From contig CAMHSI010000010.1 of assembly GCA_946187775.1 (NCBI GenBank), positions 1 through 39,069 on the forward strand: a stretch of DNA of 39,069 nucleotides. Reading direction: 5' to 3'. Source of the DNA: an uncultured Clostridia bacterium (lineage in GTDB: Bacteria; Bacillota; Clostridia; Christensenellales; Aristaeellaceae). Below, piece by piece: positions 5,018-13,279 of the stretch. Position numbers and translations under genes: made by a program. Position 1 is the stretch's first letter, and the number at the start of each line of letters is the position of its first letter. The notes under the pieces are model-generated. The model worked only from the letters and a program-made list of their open reading frames with translations. It was not told the origin of the DNA and did no database searches.

Positions 5018-7384
5018 ATGCCCAGAGAGATTCGGACGACCATCGCCGTGGATGGCGAGGCGGCATTTAAGCGGGCCATCAACGAAGCGAATACCAGTAT
5101 ACGGAATATGGGCACCCAGCTGACCCTGGCCACCGCCGAATTCAAAAAAGACGGGGATGCCATGAAGCTGGTGGAGACCCGGGCGAAGGCCCTGCGGGGG
5201 GAAATCGGCCAGCAGGAGGAGATCGTCAAGGCGCTGGAGCGGGCCGTCAAGGAGAGCGCCGCCGCCTTCGGGGAGAACAGCGAGAAGACGGAGAAGTGGG
5301 AGGCGGAGCTGAACCGGGCAAGGGCCCGGCTGGTGAATCTGCAAAGCGAGCTGACGCTGAACAACGCCGGGCTGGATCGGAACGGGAAGAGCTTTGACGA
5401 AAGCAGCGAGAAGGCAGCCGACTACCAGGCGACGCTGCAGACCATCGGGAAGGGCGTCAGTTTCGAGAACGTGACCACGGGGATCAGCCGGATCACGGGG
5501 GGCTTCGAGAGCGCTGTCCGGAAGGTGTTCAATTTCGCCAAGGCCATGCGGGACACCCTGGCGGACGCGGGGAGCTGGGCGGACGACCTGATGACCGACG
5601 CCACGAAGTACAACATGGACGTGGAGGAGCTGCAGCGGTGGCGCAATGCGGCGGACTTCATCGACACCGACGTGGACACGATCATCACCGCCCGGGACCG
5701 GCTGAGTAAGAAAATGGCCGAGGGATGGACCAAGGGCAGCGGCAAAGAGCAGAAGAACATGTGGGAGCTGCTGGGCATCGACCTGAAGGACGGCGAGACC
5801 GGGAAAATGCGGGATCAGATGTCCGTCATGTTCGAGTTGGGCGAAACCCTGCGGAGCATGGTTGCGATCGACGGGAACGACGTGCGGGCCAGCGAGCTGG
5901 CCATGGAGGTATTCGGCAAAAGTTACCGGGAGCTGCTGCCCCTGTTCGCCGCCGGGCAGGCGCAATGGGAAAAAACCGTGGCGGAGCAGCGGGTGGTCAG
6001 CCGGGAGCATGTGGAATCCCTGGGGGCCATGGACGACGCCAACCAGCAGCTGGAAAACAGCTGGGAAACGCTGAAGATGTCCGCCCTGGCCGAGATCGCG
6101 CCGGTGCTGACGGACGCCACCAACGGCCTGTCGGAGCTGCTGAACCAGTTCAACGACTGGATCGAGACCGACGAGGGCAAGGAGGCCATGAAAGGGCTGT
6201 CCGAGGCGCTGAAGGAGCTGTTCGGCGGGATCAAGGACGTGAAGTTTCAGGACGTGATCAACACGGCCAAGAACGGCGTCAACGGCCTGAAGGACGGGCT
6301 GCAGTGGCTGGCGGCGCACAAGGATGAGGTCAAGACCGCCCTGATCGTGATCGGGGGCGGCTTTGCGGGGCTGAAGGTGGCCGAGGTGGCCACGAACGTC
6401 TGGAGTATCGTGAACGGGATGAAGCAGCTGTGGAACAAGGGCCAGCAGCCCGGCACGGGCACCGATACCCCGGCGCCCATCACCCACGACGCCCAGCCGG
6501 TGACCCCCGTGAGCGGCGGCTGGTACACGGGGCTGCGGAATAAGCTGACCGAGACCGCGACGAAGTCCAACAACATCTGGGTGCAGACCGGCGGGCTCTT
6601 CCCTGCCCTGGGCGACCGGCTGATCAACGAGACCAACGCCGGGCGGGCCATCCGGGATGGCGGGGACATCCTGGAGGGGATCAGCCAGGACATCGCGGAA
6701 AAGCGGGCCGAGGTGGAAAAAAACGCCAGCACCTTCTGGGACGACTGGGGGAACCTGTTTAAGACGGCCGGGGACAACGCGGCGCGGTTCTGGAACAAGG
6801 TATGGTACGGGAACGAGTACGGGCCCCAGCGGACCGTACCCCAGGAGGAAATCCCGCAGAACCCGGGGCGGGATCTGTGGGAGGTGCCCGCGCCCGAGGC
6901 CACGCCGGCGGACGTGCTGGCCGGCATTGGCCGGGAGATGAGCGAGGCGCAGCGGGCGGCCGCGGAGGAATGGTGGGACGTCCATCGGGCCGACCCCATG
7001 GGGGACGCGACGGACGAAAAATGGGCCGCGCTGGAGGAGCTGATGGGCGCGGACAACGAGCTGTATCTGCGGTTGAGCGACGCGATCGAAAACTGGCTGG
7101 AATCCCCGGAGAACCAGGACAACAGCCTGCTGGAGCAGGAGGACCTGCTGCAGGGGGCCGTCTCGGAAATGAAGCAGAACACGGACGCCGGGAAGGTCGT
7201 GGCCGAAAAGGTCAACGGCATGGACATCCGCAAGTATAACGGACTGCCGGCGGAAATGGTGGACGCGGTGCGCCGGGGCGCGGCCGACGGCGTGGGCCGG
7301 ATCAGCGTGCAGCTGGACGGGTACCCGGTCGGCAAGGCCGTATGGAAATACGTCAATGCGGAGATGGGGGCATCGATGCCCTAA
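5018..7384 (+). CDS. Tape measure protein
   Basis: A 788-residue protein with the tape measure layout. An N-terminal domain (MPREIRTTIAVDGEAAFKRA, then long amphipathic helices) resembles other Firmicutes tape measures that start with a 'vdgea.fk.ai' motif. A long coiled coil spans ~35-135. The segment around 205-330 (YNMDVEELQRWRNAADFIDTD, GNDVRASELAMEVFGKSYRE) is common in phage tail length proteins. A hydrophobic segment (TALIVIGGGFAGLKVAEV) lies near residue 440. The C-terminal ~350 residues are Trp- and acid-rich helices. Length sets tail length; at ~0.15 nm per residue it predicts roughly 120 nm. The ribosome site is GGGAGG. It directly precedes Dit, as expected. Confidence 0.9.
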   Translation: MPREIRTTIAVDGEAAFKRAINEANTSIRNMGTQLTLATAEFKKDGDAMKLVETRAKALRGEIGQQEEIVKALERAVKESAAAFGENSEKTEKWEAELNRARARLVNLQSELTLNNAGLDRNGKSFDESSEKAADYQATLQTIGKGVSFENVTTGISRITGGFESAVRKVFNFAKAMRDTLADAGSWADDLMTDATKYNMDVEELQRWRNAADFIDTDVDTIITARDRLSKKMAEGWTKGSGKEQKNMWELLGIDLKDGETGKMRDQMSVMFELGETLRSMVAIDGNDVRASELAMEVFGKSYRELLPLFAAGQAQWEKTVAEQRVVSREHVESLGAMDDANQQLENSWETLKMSALAEIAPVLTDATNGLSELLNQFNDWIETDEGKEAMKGLSEALKELFGGIKDVKFQDVINTAKNGVNGLKDGLQWLAAHKDEVKTALIVIGGGFAGLKVAEVATNVWSIVNGMKQLWNKGQQPGTGTDTPAPITHDAQPVTPVSGGWYTGLRNKLTETATKSNNIWVQTGGLFPALGDRLINETNAGRAIRDGGDILEGISQDIAEKRAEVEKNASTFWDDWGNLFKTAGDNAARFWNKVWYGNEYGPQRTVPQEEIPQNPGRDLWEVPAPEATPADVLAGIGREMSEAQRAAAEEWWDVHRADPMGDATDEKWAALEELMGADNELYLRLSDAIENWLESPENQDNSLLEQEDLLQGAVSEMKQNTDAGKVVAEKVNGMDIRKYNGLPAEMVDAVRRGAADGVGRISVQLDGYPVGKAVWKYVNAEMGASMP

Positions 7385-7404
7385 TGAGTGAGGGGTGACG
7401 CGGA

Positions 7405-8205
7405 ATGATACTACGGCATCGGGTGGCCCTGGACGGGGTGCAGCTGGATTCGGTGGACAGCCGGATCATGATCCAGAAGGTCGAGACCGGAGAGGGAAAG
7501 GAAAATTACAACACCGTGGCCCTGGCCGGGGGCAGCGGCAGCCGGGTCAGCGGCGGGCACCGGGACAGCCTGGATGTCACCGTGCGGTTCACCCTCCGGC
7601 TGCGGAAAACCGAGATGGCCGAGCGGGAGCAGGTGCTGGAGAAAGTCAACGCCTGGAGCTATGCCGGCGGATGGCTGACGGCCGCGCAGAAGCCCGGGCG
7701 GCGCATCCGGGTATACCGGGCCCAGGCCGCCGCGGCCGGGGATCCCTGGGAGTGGACGAAGGTGTATAGCATCGTGTTCCGGGCCTGCGGCGTCCCCTAC
7801 TGGCAGGAGGAGGCGCCGCAGAAGGTGCAGCGGGCGAATACCGCCAGCGAGACCATGGTGCTGGGCGTCGCCGGGAGCGAGAGGACCGTGGTGGACGCGG
7901 AATTCGCCAACACCAGCGGGAGCCGGATCGACACGTTCAGGATCGACACCGGGGAGAGCGCGATCGAGCTGACGTCCCTGGGCCTGATGGCCGGGGAGCG
8001 GCTGGTGATCGATCACATGGACATGGGCACGATGAGCTATCTGCGGCTGCGGATCCACAGCGGGAACGAGGTGCGCAGCGTGCTGGACAAACGGACGCCA
8101 GGCAGCAGCGACGACCTGTATGTGAGCCCCGGGTCCCATCAGATCCAGATGACGGCCGGGGGGCGCGGACGGATCACGATCAGCGCCAGCGGGAGGTTTG
8201 CGTAA
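7405..8205 (+). CDS. Distal tail protein (Dit)
   Basis: A 266-residue baseplate hub protein between tape measure and Tal-like genes, the fixed place of Dit. The N-terminal half (MILRHRVALDGVQLDSVD, RDSLDVTVRFTLR, YRAQAAAAGDPWEWTKVYSIVFRACG.PYW) fits the Dit ring domain, whose strands end in an aromatic 'PyW' segment. The C-terminal half, rich in beta strands (RTVVDAEFANTSGSRIDTFRI, then GERLVIDHMDMGTM), resembles the galectin-like extension. Dit hexamers join the tail tube to the fibre-bearing hub. Its stop directly abuts the Tal start (TAAATG), suggesting translational coupling. Confidence 0.85.
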   Translation: MILRHRVALDGVQLDSVDSRIMIQKVETGEGKENYNTVALAGGSGSRVSGGHRDSLDVTVRFTLRLRKTEMAEREQVLEKVNAWSYAGGWLTAAQKPGRRIRVYRAQAAAAGDPWEWTKVYSIVFRACGVPYWQEEAPQKVQRANTASETMVLGVAGSERTVVDAEFANTSGSRIDTFRIDTGESAIELTSLGLMAGERLVIDHMDMGTMSYLRLRIHSGNEVRSVLDKRTPGSSDDLYVSPGSHQIQMTAGGRGRITISASGRFA

Positions 8206-11200
8206 ATGTATAAATTGACGGGACACGGGCTGACGCGGGGGGAATGGTTCGTCCCGGAAAGCCAGCCCATGACGCTGACGGAGCGGAACAGCTCCTGCAG
8301 CATCACGCTGGGGCCCCGGGCGCTGGAGATCGGTTTTGACGACTGGATCCTGGACAACGACTGGCCCGAGGGGCCCACGGTCTGGCGGGTGAAGTCGATC
8401 GACAACCAGGTGGACAAGGAGACCGTGACGGTGCAGATGGAGCACGTCATCCGCCGGCTGGAGGATATTAAATTATTCGCCGGGGCCTCCCCTGCCGACA
8501 TGGGCGGCGGGGACACGGTGCCCGCGAAGACGGCCATCAGCTGGATTCTCTCCCATCAGTCGGACTGGCGGCTGGGGGACTTCGCCTATCCGGCGGACTA
8601 CGCCCTCCCCTATGAGTTCTCCGGCGGGGAAAGCCTGCTGGACGCGATCGAGAGCGTGACGGAGACGCTGGAGGACAGCGAGTGGTGGTACGACATGAGC
8701 GTGTACCCCTTCCTGCTGCACATCCGGCGGCGGTCCGCGGACGCGGCCTGCGAGATGCGGGGCGGGCGGAATCTTTCCACCCTGCGGCGGTCGATGAACC
8801 GGAGCGGGATGTACACCCGGATCTATCCCGTCGGCCGGAACGACATGCACCTCCCGGAGGAATACCTGAGCGAAAACGAGGGTGTGTACGGCCGGGTGGA
8901 CAAGGTCGAGACCGACCAGGGCAAGACCTCCGAGGCGGGCCTGCGGGCCTGGGCCGCCGGCCGGCTGCGGCGGCACTGCGAGCCGGTGGTGACCGTCACG
9001 ATCAGCGGGCTGGAATTGAGCCAGGAGACCGGCGAGGCCCTGGACACGATTACCGTCAACCGGGTGTGCCGGTGCCCGCTGCCGGAATACCGGACGACGA
9101 TCCTGGAGCGGGTGATTAAGAAGGCCTGGCGGGACCGGCGGGCGGATCCGGAGAGCGTCACCGTGACGCTGGGGAACAACAGCGCCGACGTGACCGACCT
9201 GACGAAGGTGCTGGAGGCCGGGAGCAAAACGAGCGGCCGCAGCGCCCGGGGCCAGGCGAAACAGAATTACCTCTTCGAGGCCAACGGGGAACACCTGCTG
9301 TATGAGGTGTTCGACGAGTGCGGACACCTGCATGGGGTGCTCCGGATGACGGAGCAGAGCCTGCGGGTGGCCTTCGAGAATCTGAACGACTGCACGCGGT
9401 CGGAGTTTAAGCTGACGAGCGAGAGCCTGCGGGTGCAGTTCGAGAATGAGATCCAGTGCACGCGGTCGGAGCTGCAGATGACATCGGAGTCGCTGCGGGT
9501 GCAGTTTGAAAACGAGATCCAGTGCACGCGGTCGGAGCTGCAGATGACGTCGGAGTCGCTGCGGGTGATCTTCGAGAATGATGTGGCCAGCGTGCGCAGC
9601 TCGCTGGAGATGACCGCCTCTTCCCTGCGGACGCAGTTCACCAACGACATCAACTCCACAAGGAGTGAGTTCCAGCAGACCAGCGAGAGCATGCGGATCA
9701 GCTTCGCCAACGACGTGGCCAGCGTGCGGTCGGAAATGCAGATCACGGCCAGCTCCCTGCGGGTCGTGTTCGAGAACGACGTGGCCAGCGTGCGGTCAGA
9801 GCTGCAGATCACGGCTACGTCCATGCGGACCGCCTTCGAGAGCGACATCGCCAGCGTACGCAGCGAGGTGACCCAGACGGAAAGCAGCTGGAAGGCCGCA
9901 GTGGCCGGGGTGGCCGGGGCGGATGGGAAAATCACCGCGGCCAGCATTGGGGTGGCCATCAACAAGGACGGAAGCAACGCCTTTATCAACGCGGACCACA
10001 TCCACATCACCGGGGACACGCTGCTGAGCGGACATCTGAGCGTCAAGAACGGGCACCTGAGCGTGGACACGGCGCTGAGCGTCGGGAACACCATCGGAAA
10101 GATTGTCACGATCAATAACGGCAGCGTGCAGGCGCCGACGGTGCAGGTCAACAGCGGCGGAAAGCTGCTGCTGGTCGGGTCAGGCGAAAACCAGCGGACG
10201 GAGCTGACCTTCGCGGGGATCCAGGAGTACATCAAGAAGGCGGAGCTCGACGGGAACACGCTGAAGCTGTACAAGGTGTCGGACAGCTCGACGCCGTCCA
10301 TAACTTTTAGCAAAGCCACCACTCTGGAAGGGGCGTGGAGCGGTGGCAAGCTGACGGTGGACGCCTATCAGACCAACAGCGGCACAAAGACCAAGGTCAA
10401 GAGCTTTTCCTCCACCCAGGAAATTGCGCTGGACGGCAACGGGAGCGCGAACTTCTCCGCCCAGGTTAAGAGCCAGGACACCGGGGAGAACACCCAGACC
10501 GTGCGGTACAGCAAATATATTTACCTGGTGGAGCAGGTTAACGGGGTCAACAGCAAGGTCGTGGCAGGAGAAAACAGCGACGGGACAAGCCCGGTGGGGT
10601 CCGTCAGTACGAAGGCGACCTATCAGGCCGGGCAGAACAGTGTGAACATCACCAAGGGCGCATGGAGCAGCGGGGTCATCCAGTTCACCAAATCCGCCGG
10701 CACGGCCAACACCAAGGAAGTGCGGCTGGTGGCCGCGACGCCCAGCTGGAGCGGAAACACCGCCACGGTGGCCATCTGGGACGGCACGGGCGCGAGTGCC
10801 CAGCAAGGGAGCAACACCGGGTACAGCGTTACGGTGGACGCCACGGCGCGGTATGACGCAGGAAACGCCAACCGGGGCGCGAAACTCACGCCGGCCAACG
10901 TGGCCTCCCAGACCGCCTCCCAGGTGGCTGACGTGCCCGCATCACAGAAGAAAACCGACCTGGCCGCGGATACGTGGTACAAGATTACGCCGCAGTATTC
11001 CAACGCGGCCGGACAGTTCCAGCAGGATACGACGGCCGACAGAGCCCTGTATATCAAGACGCCGGCCAGCAGCAGCGGCGATGCGCCGACGATCACATAC
11101 CATCTATCGAGTGTCCCATTTAAATCATCGGCAGAATTCACCGTCAGTGCAAACGGGAAAAGCACGCCAGGATGGGTAAGTATGTACCCAACCAAGATAC

Positions 11201-11496
11201 TGGTTGACGGTGATTATCATGAAGTCATGAACGTCTGTCAAGAGAGCGATTCTACGAAGATTGTCGCACGGTATGATATTCAGGAAATATGCAATAATTA
11301 TTACAGCAGTGGACATGCACAGGGTGTCATAGACGGGGCGGCGTCTGTAACGCCGGAGGCGCACAGCACAAAGTACAGCCTGTACTGCTCCAAAATCGCA
11401 TACAGCAGTGGCCAGTATTACAATTATACATTCACCGTGACGCTGCCCGGAAATAACAAATTCAGCACGGAACATACATATGATTTCTGGAGATAA
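8206..11496 (+). CDS. Tail-associated (Tal-like) hub and fibre protein
   Basis: A 1096-residue protein. Residues 1 to ~370 form a Tal/gp44-type hub domain (WILDNDWPEGPTVWRVKSID, SWILSHQSDWRLGDF, RIYPVGRNDMHLPEEYL) that plugs the tail tip below Dit. Residues 385-560 are eight 22-residue repeats. A trimer-stem-like stretch follows (HITGDTLLSGHLSVKNGHLS), then beta-rich modules of 80-100 residues to the C-terminus, probably the host-contacting tip. The last ~400 bases are visibly more AT-rich and use other codons, suggesting exchange of the receptor-binding end. No lytic motif is obvious. The start directly follows the Dit stop. Confidence 0.85.
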   Translation: MYKLTGHGLTRGEWFVPESQPMTLTERNSSCSITLGPRALEIGFDDWILDNDWPEGPTVWRVKSIDNQVDKETVTVQMEHVIRRLEDIKLFAGASPADMGGGDTVPAKTAISWILSHQSDWRLGDFAYPADYALPYEFSGGESLLDAIESVTETLEDSEWWYDMSVYPFLLHIRRRSADAACEMRGGRNLSTLRRSMNRSGMYTRIYPVGRNDMHLPEEYLSENEGVYGRVDKVETDQGKTSEAGLRAWAAGRLRRHCEPVVTVTISGLELSQETGEALDTITVNRVCRCPLPEYRTTILERVIKKAWRDRRADPESVTVTLGNNSADVTDLTKVLEAGSKTSGRSARGQAKQNYLFEANGEHLLYEVFDECGHLHGVLRMTEQSLRVAFENLNDCTRSEFKLTSESLRVQFENEIQCTRSELQMTSESLRVQFENEIQCTRSELQMTSESLRVIFENDVASVRSSLEMTASSLRTQFTNDINSTRSEFQQTSESMRISFANDVASVRSEMQITASSLRVVFENDVASVRSELQITATSMRTAFESDIASVRSEVTQTESSWKAAVAGVAGADGKITAASIGVAINKDGSNAFINADHIHITGDTLLSGHLSVKNGHLSVDTALSVGNTIGKIVTINNGSVQAPTVQVNSGGKLLLVGSGENQRTELTFAGIQEYIKKAELDGNTLKLYKVSDSSTPSITFSKATTLEGAWSGGKLTVDAYQTNSGTKTKVKSFSSTQEIALDGNGSANFSAQVKSQDTGENTQTVRYSKYIYLVEQVNGVNSKVVAGENSDGTSPVGSVSTKATYQAGQNSVNITKGAWSSGVIQFTKSAGTANTKEVRLVAATPSWSGNTATVAIWDGTGASAQQGSNTGYSVTVDATARYDAGNANRGAKLTPANVASQTASQVADVPASQKKTDLAADTWYKITPQYSNAAGQFQQDTTADRALYIKTPASSSGDAPTITYHLSSVPFKSSAEFTVSANGKSTPGWVSMYPTKILVDGDYHEVMNVCQESDSTKIVARYDIQEICNNYYSSGHAQGVIDGAASVTPEAHSTKYSLYCSKIAYSSGQYYNYTFTVTLPGNNKFSTEHTYDFWR
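9358..9885 (+). repeat. Eight 66-bp in-frame repeats in the Tal-like gene
   Basis: Eight consecutive 22-residue units of pattern S-(L/M)-R-x-x-F-x-N-(D/E)-(V/I)-x-S/C-x-R-S-E. Units 2 and 3 are identical in protein and nearly so in DNA. They would form a long helical rod linking hub and tip. Confidence 0.95.
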
Positions 11497-11510
11497 AGGG
11501 AGGACAGAAA

Positions 11511-11867
11511 ATGGCATTTGACATCAAAGCAACACGGGATCAGCTTGCGCACTGCGCGGATCAGCTGGGGGCTATCCGGATCCCAATCCTGGACGTGGAC
11601 ACCATCAACGCGCTGCTGGCCGTCCGGCAGTCGGTCGCCGAGTGCGCCAACCGGATGACCGCGGAGATCCTGCAGCAGGAGGAGGCCGCTGCCAGGGCGG
11701 CAGCTCCGGAGGGGGCGCCGGCTGCGGATGCCGCCCAGGTTCCGGCGATCGCAGACGGATCCTCCCCTGCTGGGTCTTCCGAGGACGGAAGCGAGGCGGG
11801 ACAAGGGGTTCCGGACCTGCCCACGTCGGCGGACGACGATCTTTTCGGGGAAAAAGAGGGAAGATAA
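11511..11867 (+). CDS. Small tail-associated protein, unknown
   Basis: A 118-residue protein with a good ribosome site (GGGAGGA). Residues 1-55 form a helical domain (FDIKATRDQLAHCADQLGAI, VDTINALLAVRQSVAECANR). The rest is a disordered Ala/Pro/Ser/Asp-rich tail ending DDDLFGEKEGR. It lies between the Tal-like protein and the appendage genes, so a structural or chaperone role in the baseplate is possible. I recognise no family. Confidence 0.6.
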   Translation: MAFDIKATRDQLAHCADQLGAIRIPILDVDTINALLAVRQSVAECANRMTAEILQQEEAAARAAAPEGAPAADAAQVPAIADGSSPAGSSEDGSEAGQGVPDLPTSADDDLFGEKEGR

Positions 11868-11903
11868 GTTCACATTTCGGGAAAACGAGGAGGGGGGAGC
11901 AAC

Positions 11904-12266
11904 GTGTTTAAACTGGATACGGACGGGACGACGATCCTGATGCACCGGGGGAACACCGGAACGCTGCGGATCACGCTGACGGGGTACACGTTCGGGAACA
12001 ACGACCGGGTGCTGTTCGTGATGCGCAGCCAGAACGGCTCGGAGGTCAAGAGCCAAATCTGCACCGTCGTGGACGGCGCGATCGAGATCCCGTTTATCAA
12101 CACGGACACCGACTACCTGTCGCCGGGAGATTATTACTACGGCATCACGGCCGCGACGGATCCCGTGTATGAGGACGGGAAAATCGTAAACGGCAGCGGC
12201 GTGTCCACGCCGGAAAATATCAATGAAAAAATCATCCGGATCGTGGGCACCACGGCGCTGATCTGA
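11904..12266 (+). CDS. Baseplate/appendage beta-domain protein (BppU N-terminal-like)
   Basis: A 120-residue beta protein starting at GTG with a strong GGAGGGGGGAG site. Its pattern MFKLDTDGTTILMHRGNTGT, ITLTGYTFGNNDRVLFVMRS, SQICTVVDGAIEIPF, YYYGITAATDP resembles the small immunoglobulin-like domain that anchors upper baseplate proteins (BppU N-terminus) in lactococcal phages. Many Clostridia phages carry such a stand-alone copy before the fibre genes. It probably links fibre to hub. The similarity is judged by eye, so the family name is tentative. Confidence 0.6.
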   Translation: MFKLDTDGTTILMHRGNTGTLRITLTGYTFGNNDRVLFVMRSQNGSEVKSQICTVVDGAIEIPFINTDTDYLSPGDYYYGITAATDPVYEDGKIVNGSGVSTPENINEKIIRIVGTTALI

Positions 12267-12283
12267 TAAAGGGGGGCTGTGAG

Positions 12284-13264
12284 ATGGCTGACAATATCGA
12301 TATGACCCCGGTGGTGGAGATCCAGGCGGACTCCGGCGTCGAGGCCAATCCCACCATCAACCTGCAGGGCCAGGTGGAGATGGGCGGGAAAAGCAGTGAG
12401 TACAACGCCGAGGCCTGGGCCGTCGGGCAGCGGGGCGGCGTGGACGTGGACAGCACGGATCAGACCTACCACAACAACGCCAAATACTACGCCAACAGGA
12501 CCGGGACGGACGCCAGCACCGCCAGCAGCGCGAGGCAGGCAGCCGTTTCCGCGGCTGACGCGGCTTCCTCCTCGGCATCGGCCGCTTCGGCTTCCGCGGC
12601 GGCGGCGGCCCAGGCGGCGCAGGATTCGGATGATCAGTGCTTCGTGATCGAGACGGGAGTGATTGCGTCATTTCCGAAAATCATCGAGGACGCGCGGATC
12701 ACCGCCGCCCACGTGGTGCTGGACGAGGAGCCCGACGCCACGCGGGACCTGGGGTGCATCACCGACGCGGGGCGGCTGATCCTGTACGGGTCCCTGGCCG
12801 AGGGCGAGACCTATCCCTCCCAGAAGCTGAAGCTGCACCACTGCGCCGGGATGACCCAGGACGCGGTGGGGCTGACGATGCGGCTGGTGGTGAGCAGCAG
12901 CGTCAACGGGAATTATCTGTGCGCCGACGCCTCGAAGCTGATGCCCGGGACCCAGTACAACTGGAGCCTGTACCGGCGGGAGAACGGCACGGACACCTAT
13001 GTCTACGGCATCGGGACCGTGGTGCATTATCCGGATCGCGGGATGTGGTTCCAGGAGGTGCCGCGGGGACTGGTGGACGGGGCGACTTATGTATGCACCA
13101 TCCGGACGCCTTCGGGCTCCGGCGTGCTGGCCACAAGCAACGAGGTTGTCTTTGCCGGCGGGGCCAATGTGCCGGCGGCCGCCAATGGGCTGATGAGCTC
13201 CGCTGCGCCGGCTGCTGCTGATCCGTCGGATCCGGAGGCGGCCGGGAATTCTGAGGATGAATAA
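12284..13264 (+). CDS. Tail fibre/appendage protein with Ala-Ser linker
   Basis: A 326-residue protein. Residues 1-80 (IDMTPVVEIQADSGVEANP, NAEAWAVGQRGGVDV, YHNNAKYYANRTG) match the N-terminal segment of many Firmicutes tail fibres in which 'sE.WAvG.R.G..v...d.tY.nNAkyYa' is conserved. Residues 80-115 are a low-complexity Ala/Ser helix (ASASAAAAAQAAQ), followed by a beta-rich C-terminal domain and a disordered acidic tail. The N-terminal part probably attaches to the baseplate. The following gene carries a separate, longer fibre. Confidence 0.75.
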   Translation: MADNIDMTPVVEIQADSGVEANPTINLQGQVEMGGKSSEYNAEAWAVGQRGGVDVDSTDQTYHNNAKYYANRTGTDASTASSARQAAVSAADAASSSASAASASAAAAAQAAQDSDDQCFVIETGVIASFPKIIEDARITAAHVVLDEEPDATRDLGCITDAGRLILYGSLAEGETYPSQKLKLHHCAGMTQDAVGLTMRLVVSSSVNGNYLCADASKLMPGTQYNWSLYRRENGTDTYVYGIGTVVHYPDRGMWFQEVPRGLVDGATYVCTIRTPSGSGVLATSNEVVFAGGANVPAAANGLMSSAAPAAADPSDPEAAGNSEDE

Positions 13265-13279
13265 GGGGGGAATAGATCT

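Noticed and set aside
4748-6985. 745-aa open frame on the minus strand across the tape measure gene
   Set aside because: A shadow frame of a GC-rich gene: Pro/His/Leu/Arg-rich without domains, no ribosome site, and the + strand gene is certain.
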